A DNA stretch of 64,000 nucleotides, taken from NCBI RefSeq assembly GCF_014646055.1, contig NZ_BMMS01000001.1, positions 333,892 through 397,891 on the forward strand. The letters are read 5' to 3'. Each line of letters opens with the position of its first letter. Positions within the stretch are counted from its first letter, which is position 1. Below are positions 29,882 to 37,709 of this stretch, piece by piece. Both the position numbers and the translations under genes were made by a program. The stretch comes from Wenjunlia tyrosinilytica. Lineage in GTDB: Bacteria; Actinomycetota; Actinomycetes; Streptomycetales; Streptomycetaceae. The notes under the pieces were generated by a model that had not been told where the DNA came from, searched no databases, and saw nothing but the letters and a program-made list of their open reading frames with translations.

Positions 29882-29910
29882 CAGCTAAGAAGAAGCAGCC
29901 CGTAACGCAT
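29863..29910 (-). CDS. leuA leader peptide
   Basis: A 15-residue peptide, MRYGLLLLSCRGEGL, with four consecutive Leu codons (CTG CTT CTT CTT) and a final Leu before TAG. CTT is a rare codon in this GC range, which would sharpen sensitivity to leucyl-tRNA. It ends 89 bp before leuA, and its coding sequence overlaps one arm of the predicted switch. Confidence 0.85.
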
Positions 29911-30105
29911 GATGGTCAGAGACTAACCCGACGCCACTGCCGAGCGCAGCCGGTGCCCGACTCTTCCCAGTATCTGGAACGGACGGTGTCGAGACCCGGG
30001 TCCAAAGTCACCCAAGAGTCACCGAAGCGGAAGTTTTACACCTATTTTCATGAATCGTCGCCGGATTCAGTGACAGCACGTGGTCCTTCTGCCACTTTTG
30101 GCCAC

Positions 30106-31254
30106 ATGGATGCCAACCATGTCTTCTGCGGCATCGTGCCGCCGCACATGCTCGACCACCTCGCCCGCTCGGGCAGCGCCGCCGTTGCCGACGCCGCCCG
30201 CAACGCCCTGCGCATGGACGCCTTCCACCGTGAGCGCCGCCTCTCCGCGGTCGCCGGAGCGCCCCCGCAGCCGACCGTGCCCGGCGCCGGCACGCCGCCC
30301 GACGCGGCGCAGCGGTGCGCCGAATCCGTGCTCCGGCGCACCATCGGGGACGCCGAGCACCACCAGCGCCTGCCCGGCAGGGTCGTGCGCGCCGAGGGCC
30401 AGGACGCCGTCTCGGACGAGCCGGTCAACCGCGCCTACGACGGCCTCGGCCACACCCACCGGCTGTACCTGGACGCCTTCGAGCGCGACTCCATCGACGA
30501 CTCGGGGCTCGCGCTGAACGCGACGGTCCACTACAGCCGCCACTACGACAACGCGTTCTGGGACGGCGAGCAGATGGTCTTCGGCGACGGGGACGGGGAG
30601 GTCTTCAACGACTTCACGATCTCGCTCGACGTCATCGGCCACGAGCTGACGCACGGCGTCACCCAGTACACGGCCAATCTCGACTACTCCGGGCAGTCCG
30701 GGGCGCTGAACGAGTCGATGTCCGACGTGTTCGGCTCCCTGGTCAAGCAGTACGCGCTCGGGCAGGGCGCGGCGGAGGCCGACTGGCTGATCGGCGAGGG
30801 GCTGCTGACCGACCAGGTCCAGGGCGTGGCGCTGCGCTCGATGAAGGCGCCCGGCACCGCCTACGACGACGACGTCCTCGGCAAGGACCCTCAGCCGGCC
30901 ACCATGGACGACTACGTCGAGACCACGGACGACAACGGCGGAGTGCACATCAACTCCGGCATCCCCAACCACGCCTTCTACCTCGCGGCCACGGCCCTGG
31001 GCGGCAACGCGTGGGAGCGCGCGGGCCGGATCTGGTACGACGTGCTGACCGGCGGCAAGCTGGCGACCGACGCGGACTTCGCCTCGTTCGCGGGGCTCAC
31101 CGCGGCGGCGGCGCGCGCCCGCTACGGCGAGGGGGAGGAAGTGCAGGCCGTGCTGGACGCGTGGAAGCAGGTCGGGGTCCCCACCGGTTCCGAGGAGGGC
31201 AGCGCCGTCGTCCGGCAGCGGTCCGGGACGACCGCCCCGACGCCGACCATCTAG
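30106..31254 (+). CDS. M4 family metallopeptidase, protealysin-like
   Basis: A 382-residue thermolysin-family zinc protease. The zinc site is H179-E180-LT-H183 (HELTHG) with E203 in NESMSD; the catalytic His is in GVHINSGIPNHAFY. It has no signal peptide. It has a short N-terminal propeptide with CGIVPPHMLDHL, the PlaT/protealysin precursor motif, whose Cys may cap the zinc until maturation. ATG at 30106 (MDANHVFCGIVPP) is chosen over a longer frame with no similarity. The emfourin gene follows 14 bp later, as in protealysin operons. Confidence 0.93.
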   Translation: MDANHVFCGIVPPHMLDHLARSGSAAVADAARNALRMDAFHRERRLSAVAGAPPQPTVPGAGTPPDAAQRCAESVLRRTIGDAEHHQRLPGRVVRAEGQDAVSDEPVNRAYDGLGHTHRLYLDAFERDSIDDSGLALNATVHYSRHYDNAFWDGEQMVFGDGDGEVFNDFTISLDVIGHELTHGVTQYTANLDYSGQSGALNESMSDVFGSLVKQYALGQGAAEADWLIGEGLLTDQVQGVALRSMKAPGTAYDDDVLGKDPQPATMDDYVETTDDNGGVHINSGIPNHAFYLAATALGGNAWERAGRIWYDVLTGGKLATDADFASFAGLTAAAARARYGEGEEVQAVLDAWKQVGVPTGSEEGSAVVRQRSGTTAPTPTI

Positions 31255-31268
31255 GACAAGCTGGGGTC

Positions 31269-31535
31269 ATGCATATCCAGGTCAAGCGCACCGGTGGGTT
31301 CGTGGGAGCGACACGTCGGGCCGAGGTGGACACCTCCGGCCGGTCCGACGCGGAGGCATGGCACAGCCTGGCCCGGGAGGCGCTGGCCTCGGGCAAGGGC
31401 TCTGAGCGGGCGGGGGTCCCCGACGGCTTCCACTACGAGGTCACGGTCGACGGACACACCGTCCACTTCGCGGACCCGCATCTGACGGACGCCCAGCGGA
31501 GCCTGGTGTCCAAGGTCCTGAAGGAAGGCGCCTGA
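31269..31535 (+). CDS. emfourin, protealysin inhibitor
   Basis: An 88-residue cytoplasmic protein matching emfourins: begins MHIQVKRTGGFVGATRRAEVD, with a mid-region HYEVTVDGHTVHFADPHL and a helical C-terminus (TDAQRSLVSKVLKEG). Emfourins are slow tight-binding inhibitors of protealysin-like M4 proteases and are encoded next to them. The gene begins 14 bp after the protease stop and is surely co-transcribed. Together the pair resembles a protease-inhibitor unit whose active state needs release from the inhibitor; that is known from Serratia and is inferred here. Confidence 0.85.
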   Translation: MHIQVKRTGGFVGATRRAEVDTSGRSDAEAWHSLAREALASGKGSERAGVPDGFHYEVTVDGHTVHFADPHLTDAQRSLVSKVLKEGA

Positions 31536-31758
31536 GCGGCGATCGAGGGCTCCGCGCCCGGGGCTCCGCTCAGGGCGCCGCCCGAAGGGGCCGTTCGAGG
31601 GGGCGCCGGCCTCCTCGGGCGGCACCGCGGGGGCGGCAGTCCCTCGGGCGGCACCGCGCGCCGGGGCGTCCGCCCCGCGGTGCCGGACCGGCTGCCGGAA
31701 GTGACCGGACACACGCCGTCGGAAGGACGGGGCGGCCGCGCAGTGGCCGGACAGGCCG

Positions 31759-32700
31759 TCAGAAGCCCAGTTTGCGCAGCTGCTTGGGGTCGCGCTGCCA
31801 GTCCTTGGCCACCTTCACATGCAGGTCCAGGAAGACCGGCGTCCCCAGCAGCGCCTCGATGTGGCGGCGGGACTTCGTCCCGACCTCCTTCAGACGGGCG
31901 CCCTTCGGGCCGATGATGATGCCCTTCTGGCTGGGGCGCTCGATGTAGAGATTGGCGTGGATGTCCAGCAGCGGGCGGTCGGCGGGGCGGCCCTCACGGG
32001 GCAGCATCTCCTCCACGACCACCGCGATGGAGTGGGGAAGCTCGTCCCGCACACCCTCGAGCGCGGCCTCGCGGATCAGCTCCGCCACCATGACCTGCTC
32101 GGGCTCGTCGGTCAGGTCCCCGTCCGGGTAGAGCGCCGGACCCTCGGGGAGCAGGGGCGCGAGGAGGTCGGCGAGCAGGCCGACCTGCTTGCCGGAGACG
32201 GCCGAGACCGGGACGATCTGCGCCCACTCGATGCCCAGCTCCGCGCCGAGCCGGTCGATGGCGATCAACTGCTCGGCGAGGGTCTTGGAGTCCACCAGGT
32301 CGGTCTTGGTGACGATGGCGACCTTGGGGGTGCGCTTGGCCTCGGCGAGCTCCTTGGCGATGTAGCGGTCGCCGGGGCCGAGCTTCTGGTCGGCGGGCAG
32401 GCAGAAGCCGATGACGTCCACCTCGCCCCAGGTCGAGCGGACCAGGTCGTTGAGCCGCTCACCCAGCAGGGTGCGCGGCTTGTGCAGCCCGGGGGTGTCG
32501 ACGAGGACGAGCTGGGCGTCGGGGCGGTGCACGATGCCGCGCACGGTGTGCCGGGTGGTCTGCGGGCGCCCGGAGGTGATGGCGACCTTGGTGCCCACCA
32601 GAGCGTTCGTCAGGGTGGACTTGCCTGCGTTGGGGCGCCCGACGAAGCAGGCGAAGCCCGCACGGTGGGCCTGGTCATCGGAGGAGGGGCGAACGCTCAT
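31759..32700 (-). CDS. era: GTPase Era
   Basis: A 313-residue GTPase that binds 16S rRNA and assists 30S maturation. G1 GRPNAGKST, G2 region TSGRPQTTRHT, G3 DTPGL, G4 TKTD and G5 SAVSG are all present, followed by a KH domain (ERPSQKGIIIGPKGARLKEVGTKSRRHIEALLG). The ATG at 32700 (MSVRPSSDDQ) matches known Streptomyces Era N-termini; another ATG three codons upstream is possible. It is last in a minus-strand run from rnz through phoH and ybeY. Confidence 0.97.
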   Translation of the reverse strand: MSVRPSSDDQAHRAGFACFVGRPNAGKSTLTNALVGTKVAITSGRPQTTRHTVRGIVHRPDAQLVLVDTPGLHKPRTLLGERLNDLVRSTWGEVDVIGFCLPADQKLGPGDRYIAKELAEAKRTPKVAIVTKTDLVDSKTLAEQLIAIDRLGAELGIEWAQIVPVSAVSGKQVGLLADLLAPLLPEGPALYPDGDLTDEPEQVMVAELIREAALEGVRDELPHSIAVVVEEMLPREGRPADRPLLDIHANLYIERPSQKGIIIGPKGARLKEVGTKSRRHIEALLGTPVFLDLHVKVAKDWQRDPKQLRKLGF

Positions 32701-32732
32701 GCCGACCATTCTCCCCGATCGCGCGGGCTCCC

Positions 32733-33086
32733 TCAGCCAACCGTGACCGTGGAGCGCACCGAACCGTCCGGCCCGGCCAGCACCAAGGGGGTGTCCGGGC
32801 CGCCCAGGTCGCGGACGGCGGCCCGGTCGGCGTCGGCCGCGGCGGTGGCCTCGGAGACCACGGCGGCGGCCTCAAGGCTCTTCGCCCCGCTGGCCACGGC
32901 CATGGCCACAGCGGTCTGCAGGGCGGTCAGCCGCAGGGAGTCCAGGGACACCGTGCCGGCCACATAGGTGCGCCCGGTCTCGTCGCGCACGGCCGCGCCC
33001 TCCGCGACACCGTTGCGGGCGCGGGCGGAGCGGGCGAGGGTCACGAGCTTGCGGTCCTCGGCGTCGAGCTGGGCGTCGTCTCTCAT
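32733..33086 (-). CDS. cytidine-deaminase-like protein lacking zinc ligands
   Basis: A 117-residue protein in the position, between era and the CorC-type gene, where actinobacteria encode a cytidine-deaminase-fold protein. The beginning (DRKLVTLARSARARNGVAEGAAVRDETGRTYVAGTVS) is deaminase-like. Where an enzyme has (C/H)AE, this protein has TALQTAVAMAVA, and no PCxxC motif follows. Without Cys or His ligands and the proton-shuttling Glu it cannot work as a zinc deaminase. It may be a structural or regulatory relic. Start ATG at 33086; 102 bp after the CorC-type stop. Confidence 0.85.
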   Translation of the reverse strand: MRDDAQLDAEDRKLVTLARSARARNGVAEGAAVRDETGRTYVAGTVSLDSLRLTALQTAVAMAVASGAKSLEAAAVVSEATAAADADRAAVRDLGGPDTPLVLAGPDGSVRSTVTVG

Positions 33087-33188
33087 GGGCCGAGCATAGA
33101 ACGGGACGAGGCCGCCCCCGTCGGCGGACCGCGCCGCGCCGAGAGCACGCCCTTCGGCGGACCGCGCGCCCTGCTGGAGCGGCGCCCG

Positions 33189-34490
33189 TCAGCGGACCGC
33201 GTCCTCCTCGGACTTCCCGTTCTCCCCGGGGATCCGCCGCACCAGCACGGTGCCGATGCGGTTGCGCCGCCCGGCCACGCTCTCCGCGGTGAGCCGGATG
33301 CCCTCGACCACCGCCGTGGCGCCGGGAATCGGCACCCTGCCGAGCGCCTTGGCGAGCAGGCCGCCGACGGTCTCCACGTCCTCGTCGTCCAGCTCGATCC
33401 CGTACAGGTCGCCGAGGTCCTCGATGTCCAGGCGGGCGGTCACCCGGTACTCGCCGTCGCCGAGTTCCTCGACGGGCGGCATCTCGCGGTCGTACTCGTC
33501 GGTGATCTCGCCGACGATCTCCTCGAGGATGTCCTCGATGGTCACGATCCCGGCCGTGCCGCCGTACTCGTCGATCACGACGGCCACGTGGTTGCGGTCC
33601 TTCTGCATCTCGCGCAGCAGGTCGGCGACGGGCTTGGTGTCGGGGATGAACGCCGCGGGGCGCATCACCGTGGAGATCAGCTCGCTCTCCGCCTCGCGGT
33701 TGATGTGCACCCGCCGGGCCAGGTCCTTGACGTAGACGATGCCGACGACGTCGTCCTCGTTCTCGCCGGTGACCGGGATCCGGGAGAAGCCGCTGCGCAG
33801 GGCGAGGGTGAGGGCCTGCCGGATGGTCTTGAACCGCTCGATCATCACCAGGTCGGTGCGCGGCACCATGACCTCGCGCACGATGGTGTCGCCGAGCTCG
33901 AAGACGGAGTGCACCATACGGCGTTCGTCGTCCTCGATGAGGGAGTCCTTCTCCGCGAGGTCGACGACCGCGCGCAGCTCGGCCTCGGAGGCGAACGGGC
34001 CGTGGCGGAAGCCCTTGCCCGGCGTCAGCGCGTTTCCGAGCAGGATCAGCAGGCGCGGAATGGGCCCCATGACGCGGGCCAGCGGCAGCAGCACATAAGC
34101 GGCGGCCGTGGCGGTGTTGAGCGGGTGCTGGCGGCCGATGGTGCGCGGGGAGACCCCGACGGCCACATACGAGACGAGGACCATCGCGCCGATCGCGACG
34201 AGCAGCACCTGCCACGTCTCGTCGAAGGAGTGCTCGGCGACGATCGCCACGAGCACGGCCGCCGCCATCTCGCAGCCGACCCGAACCAGCAGGGCCACAT
34301 TGAGGTAGCGGGTGGGGTCGGAGGCGACCGCCAGCAGCTTCTCGCCGCCGCGGCGCCCGGAGCGCGCCGCCTCCTCGGCCCGCCAGCGGGAGACCCTGGC
34401 CAGTCCCGCCTCGGCGCAGGCCGCCAGCCAGGCGACGACGACCAGCGCCACCGCGGCGATCAGATAGCTCCTGGTGATGTCCGCGGACAC
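33189..34490 (-). CDS. hemolysin family / CorC-like protein (CNNM and CBS domains)
   Basis: A 433-residue membrane protein of the HlyC/CorC family, related to CNNM magnesium transporters. The DUF21/CNNM region has about four hydrophobic helices in residues 1-175, followed by tandem CBS domains (VREVMVPRTDLVMIE ... GIVYVKDLA and STVMRPAAFIPDTKPVADLLREM ... VVIDEYGGTAGIVTIEDILEEIVGEI) and a C-terminal CorC/HlyC domain. Adenosine nucleotides bind the CBS pair in relatives. The GTG at 34490 lies one base after the ybeY stop, so the two are coupled; an earlier frame start would overlap ybeY. Confidence 0.93.
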   Translation of the reverse strand: MSADITRSYLIAAVALVVVAWLAACAEAGLARVSRWRAEEAARSGRRGGEKLLAVASDPTRYLNVALLVRVGCEMAAAVLVAIVAEHSFDETWQVLLVAIGAMVLVSYVAVGVSPRTIGRQHPLNTATAAAYVLLPLARVMGPIPRLLILLGNALTPGKGFRHGPFASEAELRAVVDLAEKDSLIEDDERRMVHSVFELGDTIVREVMVPRTDLVMIERFKTIRQALTLALRSGFSRIPVTGENEDDVVGIVYVKDLARRVHINREAESELISTVMRPAAFIPDTKPVADLLREMQKDRNHVAVVIDEYGGTAGIVTIEDILEEIVGEITDEYDREMPPVEELGDGEYRVTARLDIEDLGDLYGIELDDEDVETVGGLLAKALGRVPIPGATAVVEGIRLTAESVAGRRNRIGTVLVRRIPGENGKSEEDAVR

Positions 34491-34491
34491 G

Positions 34492-34971
34492 TCAGGCGTC
34501 CGGTGACGCGGGGCCCGAGTCCCGCTGGGCACGCCAGGACTCGAGGATCTCCTTCTGGAGCCCGAACATCTCGCGTTCCTCGTCGGGCTCGGCGTGGTCG
34601 TAGCCGAGCAGGTGCAGCACACCGTGGACGGTGAGCAGGTGCAGTTCGTCGTCCATGGTGTGGCCGGCGCCGTCGCCCTGCTTCTTCGCCACCTCGGGGC
34701 ACAGGACGATGTCGCCGAGCAGGCCCTGCGGCGGCTCCTCGTCCTCCTTGCCGGGCCGCAGCTCGTCCATGGGGAAGGAGAGCACGTCGGTGGGGCCCTG
34801 CTCGTCCATCCACTGGATGTGGAGCTGCTCCATCGCGTCGGTGTCGACGAAGATCAGCGACAGCTCGGAGAGGGGGTGGATGCGCATGCGCTGCAGGGCG
34901 TAGCGGGCGACGTCGAGCACGGACTGCTCGTCGACCTCCCACCCCGACTCGTTGTTGACGTCGATGGACAT
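34492..34971 (-). CDS. ybeY: rRNA maturation RNase YbeY
   Basis: A 159-residue zinc endoribonuclease acting in 16S rRNA 3' maturation and ribosome quality control. The zinc motif is [11 protein letters not shown] (HGxLHLxGYDH), preceded by [10 protein letters not shown] and GDIVLCPE. Family length. It is 14 bp downstream of phoH and is followed directly by the CorC-like gene, the conserved phoH-ybeY-corC-era order. The C-terminus ends in a short Ser/Pro/Asp tail. Confidence 0.96.
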   Translation of the reverse strand: MSIDVNNESGWEVDEQSVLDVARYALQRMRIHPLSELSLIFVDTDAMEQLHIQWMDEQGPTDVLSFPMDELRPGKEDEEPPQGLLGDIVLCPEVAKKQGDGAGHTMDDELHLLTVHGVLHLLGYDHAEPDEEREMFGLQKEILESWRAQRDSGPASPDA

Positions 34972-34985
34972 GGGGGTGCGGTTTC

Positions 34986-36089
34986 TCAGCTCTCGGTGCG
35001 GTGGGGCTGGTCGGTGCGGTGGGGCTGGCGCGAGGCACGGCCGCGGCGCTTGGGGGCGGCCGGCTCGTGCTCGCCGTCCTCGCCGGCGCCGTCGTGGGCC
35101 TCGTAGGCGTCCACGATGGCGCTGACCAGCTTGTGGCGGACCACGTCGGTGCTGGTCAGCCGGGAGAAGTGGATGTCCTCGATGCCGTCGAGGATGTGCT
35201 GGACCTGGCGCAGGCCGCTCTTGGTGCCGCCCGGCAGGTCGACCTGGGTGACGTCTCCGGTGATGACGACCTTGGAGTTGAACCCGAGCCGGGTCAGGAA
35301 CATCTTCATCTGCTCGGCGCTGGTGTTCTGCGCCTCGTCGAGGATGATGAACGCGTCGTTGAGCGTGCGGCCGCGCATGTACGCCAAAGGAGCGACCTCG
35401 ATGGTGCCCGCGGCCATCAGACGCGGGATCGAGTCGGGGTCGATCATGTCGTGCAGCGCGTCGTACAGCGGCCGCAGGTACGGGTCGATCTTCTCGTAGA
35501 GCGTGCCGGGCAGGAAGCCGAGGCGCTCTCCGGCCTCGACGGCCGGACGGGTGAGGATGATCCGGTTGACCTGCTTGGACTGCAGGGCCTGGACGGCCTT
35601 GGCCATGGCGAGGTAGGTCTTGCCGGTGCCGGCGGGGCCGATGCCGAAGACGACCGTGTGCTTGTCGATCGCGTCGACGTAGCGCTTCTGGTTCAGCGTC
35701 TTCGGGCGGATCGTGCGCCCGCGGTTGGACAGGATGTTGGCGGTGAGCACCTCGGCGGGGCGCTCCGTCTGCTCGCCGTCCGCCTCCTGGCGGAGCATGG
35801 CGATGGAACGCTCCACTGAGTCCTCCGTCATGGGCTGGCCGGTGCGCAGCACCAGCATCATCTCGTCGAAGAGCCGCTGGACCAGGGCGACCTCTGCCGG
35901 GTCACCGGTCGCGCTCACCTCGTTGCCCCGGACGTGGATGTCCGTCGCGGGGAATGCTCTCTCGATCACACGCAGCAGCGCGTCGCCGGAACCGAGGACG
36001 GTGACCATCGGATGCTTGGCCGGCACCACGATGCGGGCGCGCGCCTGGGGCCCTGAGGGCTCGGTCCGGGAGGTGGGTGTCTGAGTCAT
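34986..36089 (-). CDS. PhoH family protein
   Basis: A 367-residue PhoH-like P-loop ATPase, often linked with YbeY in RNA metabolism. An N-terminal KH-like segment precedes the core; Walker A is [10 protein letters not shown] and Walker B is [10 protein letters not shown], with [11 protein letters not shown] as the sensor region. The C-terminus carries a short near-perfect duplication, [12 protein letters not shown], after a Lys/Arg-rich stretch. ATG at 36089. It heads the phoH-ybeY-corC run; rnz ends 95 bp upstream. Confidence 0.95.
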   Translation of the reverse strand: MTQTPTSRTEPSGPQARARIVVPAKHPMVTVLGSGDALLRVIERAFPATDIHVRGNEVSATGDPAEVALVQRLFDEMMLVLRTGQPMTEDSVERSIAMLRQEADGEQTERPAEVLTANILSNRGRTIRPKTLNQKRYVDAIDKHTVVFGIGPAGTGKTYLAMAKAVQALQSKQVNRIILTRPAVEAGERLGFLPGTLYEKIDPYLRPLYDALHDMIDPDSIPRLMAAGTIEVAPLAYMRGRTLNDAFIILDEAQNTSAEQMKMFLTRLGFNSKVVITGDVTQVDLPGGTKSGLRQVQHILDGIEDIHFSRLTSTDVVRHKLVSAIVDAYEAHDGAGEDGEHEPAAPKRRGRASRQPHRTDQPHRTES

Positions 36090-36184
36090 GGGTCGGCCGC
36101 GAGGACCAGATCATCCCGTTTCTTCATCAGGGGCTGTGGCACTGGCCATGGTAACCGGGCCGGGCGGGCCGGGGGCGAGCGCTT

Positions 36185-37111
36185 TTACCGGGCACGGGCC
36201 TGTCGGCGCTTGGGGACGGGCACCCGTATGAGGTCGTCGGCCACGGTGATCTCCCCGTCGAAACGGGCCCCGGCCTCGGCCAGGAACGCGCCCGGGTCGG
36301 GGTAGCGCTGCGAGAAGTGGGTGAGCACCAGGTGGCGCACCCCGGCCTCGGCGGCCGCCCGGCCCGCCTGGCCGGCGGTGAGGTGGCCCACCTCGTCGGC
36401 CAGCTGAGCGTCCGCCTCGAGGAAGGTGGACTCGATGACGAGCATGTCCACTCCCTGGGCGAGGGCGTGGACCCCTGCGCACATCCGGGTGTCCATGACG
36501 AAGGCGAAGCTTTGACCTGGGCGGGGCTCGCTGACCTGGTCGATCCGGACGGTCGTGCCGTCGGGGGCGAGGACGGAGCCCTCGCGCTGGAGCACGCCCA
36601 CCGCCGGGCCCGCGACGCCGAGGGCGGCGAGACGGTCCGGCAGCATCCGGCGGCCGTCCGGCTCGGTGACGCGGTAGCCGAACGACTCCACCGGATGGGA
36701 GAGCCTGCGGGCCTCGAGGGTGAACGCGGCCGAGACCTCCAGCACCCCGTCCTCGACGACCGGGCGCTCGCGCAGCTCGACGCTCTCGTAGTACGAGCTG
36801 GCGTACCGCAGCCGGTCGAAGAAGTGCTGGCCGCTGCCCGGGTAGTGGGCGGTGACCGGGTGCGGCACCCGGTCCAGGTTGAGCCGCTGCACCACCCCGG
36901 CGAGTCCCAGGCAGTGGTCGCCGTGGAAGTGCGTGACGCAGATGCGGGTCAGGTCGTGCGCGGCGACACCCGCGTGCAGCATCTGCCGCTGGGTGCCCTC
37001 GCCCGGGTCGAACAGGATGCCCTCGCCGTCCCAGCGCAGCAGGTACCCGTTGTGGTTGCGGGTCCTGGTCGGCGCCTGGCTGGCCGTGCCCAGGACGACG
37101 AGTTCGCGCAA
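36185..37111 (-). CDS. rnz: ribonuclease Z
   Basis: A 308-residue tRNA 3' endonuclease of the metallo-beta-lactamase superfamily. The zinc motif is [11 protein letters not shown], with further ligands in MDTRMC and [10 protein letters not shown]. Conserved [41 protein letters not shown] is at the N-terminus. The start is uncertain: the TTG at 37111 follows AAGGGGACAGGG and gives the family N-terminus ([11 protein letters not shown]). Upstream in-frame ATGs would add residues translated from the TGACGTC repeats, which I regard as noncoding. Confidence 0.93.
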   Translation of the reverse strand: MRELVVLGTASQAPTRTRNHNGYLLRWDGEGILFDPGEGTQRQMLHAGVAAHDLTRICVTHFHGDHCLGLAGVVQRLNLDRVPHPVTAHYPGSGQHFFDRLRYASSYYESVELRERPVVEDGVLEVSAAFTLEARRLSHPVESFGYRVTEPDGRRMLPDRLAALGVAGPAVGVLQREGSVLAPDGTTVRIDQVSEPRPGQSFAFVMDTRMCAGVHALAQGVDMLVIESTFLEADAQLADEVGHLTAGQAGRAAAEAGVRHLVLTHFSQRYPDPGAFLAEAGARFDGEITVADDLIRVPVPKRRQARAR

Positions 37112-37154
37112 AGCCCTGTCCCCTTGTACCCGGTTTGTACCCGGTGTCCCTGTC

Positions 37155-37248
37155 CTTGACGTCCCCGTGCCCGACGTCTCGTGCCTGACGTCTATGTGCA
37201 TGACGTCCTGTGCCCGAGTCTCGTGCATGACGTCCTGTGCCCGACGCG
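37155..37248. repeat. TGACGTC-containing direct repeats upstream of rnz
   Basis: A 22-bp segment beginning GTGCATGACGTCCTG is perfectly repeated at 37196-37217 and 37223-37244, with degenerate TGACGTC or CGACGTC copies back to 37155. It lies between the HIT gene stop and rnz. Confidence 0.8.
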
Positions 37249-37301
37249 CCCGCACCGGTGCCCTGGCCCGCGATCCCCCGTCGGCGCGGACCGTGCGCGC
37301 C

Positions 37302-37661
37302 CTATCCCGGAGGCCACTCGAGGCCGCGGCCCCCGAGCACATGGGCGTGCGCGTGGAACACCGTCTGGCCCGCGCCGGTCCCCGTGTTGAACACGATGCG
37401 GTAGCCGGTGCTGTCCACCTTGTCCTCCGCGGCCACCCGGCCCGCCTCCACGAGCACGTCCGCGGTGACGGCCGGGTCGGCGGCGGCCAGCTCAGCGGCA
37501 TCGCGGTAGTGGACCCTGGGGATCACCAGGACGTGGGTGGGTGCCTGCGGGTTGATGTCGCGGAACGCCACGGTGGTCTCGGTCTCCCGGACCACGGTCG
37601 CCGGGATGTCCCCCGCGACGATCTTGCAGAACAGGCAGTCCGCCTGCGGCTCTCCCGCCAC
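37302..37661 (-). CDS. histidine triad (HIT) nucleotide-binding protein
   Basis: A 119-residue HIT-family hydrolase acting on nucleoside phosphoramidates or related AMP conjugates. The catalytic triad is [11 protein letters not shown] (HxHxHxx), the zinc Cys pair is CLFC (C9, C12), and [17 protein letters not shown] is the conserved mid-strand. The GTG at 37661 has an ideal AGGAGG seven bases upstream. It ends 190 bp before rnz and starts 48 bp after the tricorn gene stop. Confidence 0.95.
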   Translation of the reverse strand: MAGEPQADCLFCKIVAGDIPATVVRETETTVAFRDINPQAPTHVLVIPRVHYRDAAELAAADPAVTADVLVEAGRVAAEDKVDSTGYRIVFNTGTGAGQTVFHAHAHVLGGRGLEWPPG

Positions 37662-37709
37662 CGGGAGCCTCCTTCTGATCGGTTGCTGCTGGATGCTATC
37701 GAGGAACGG

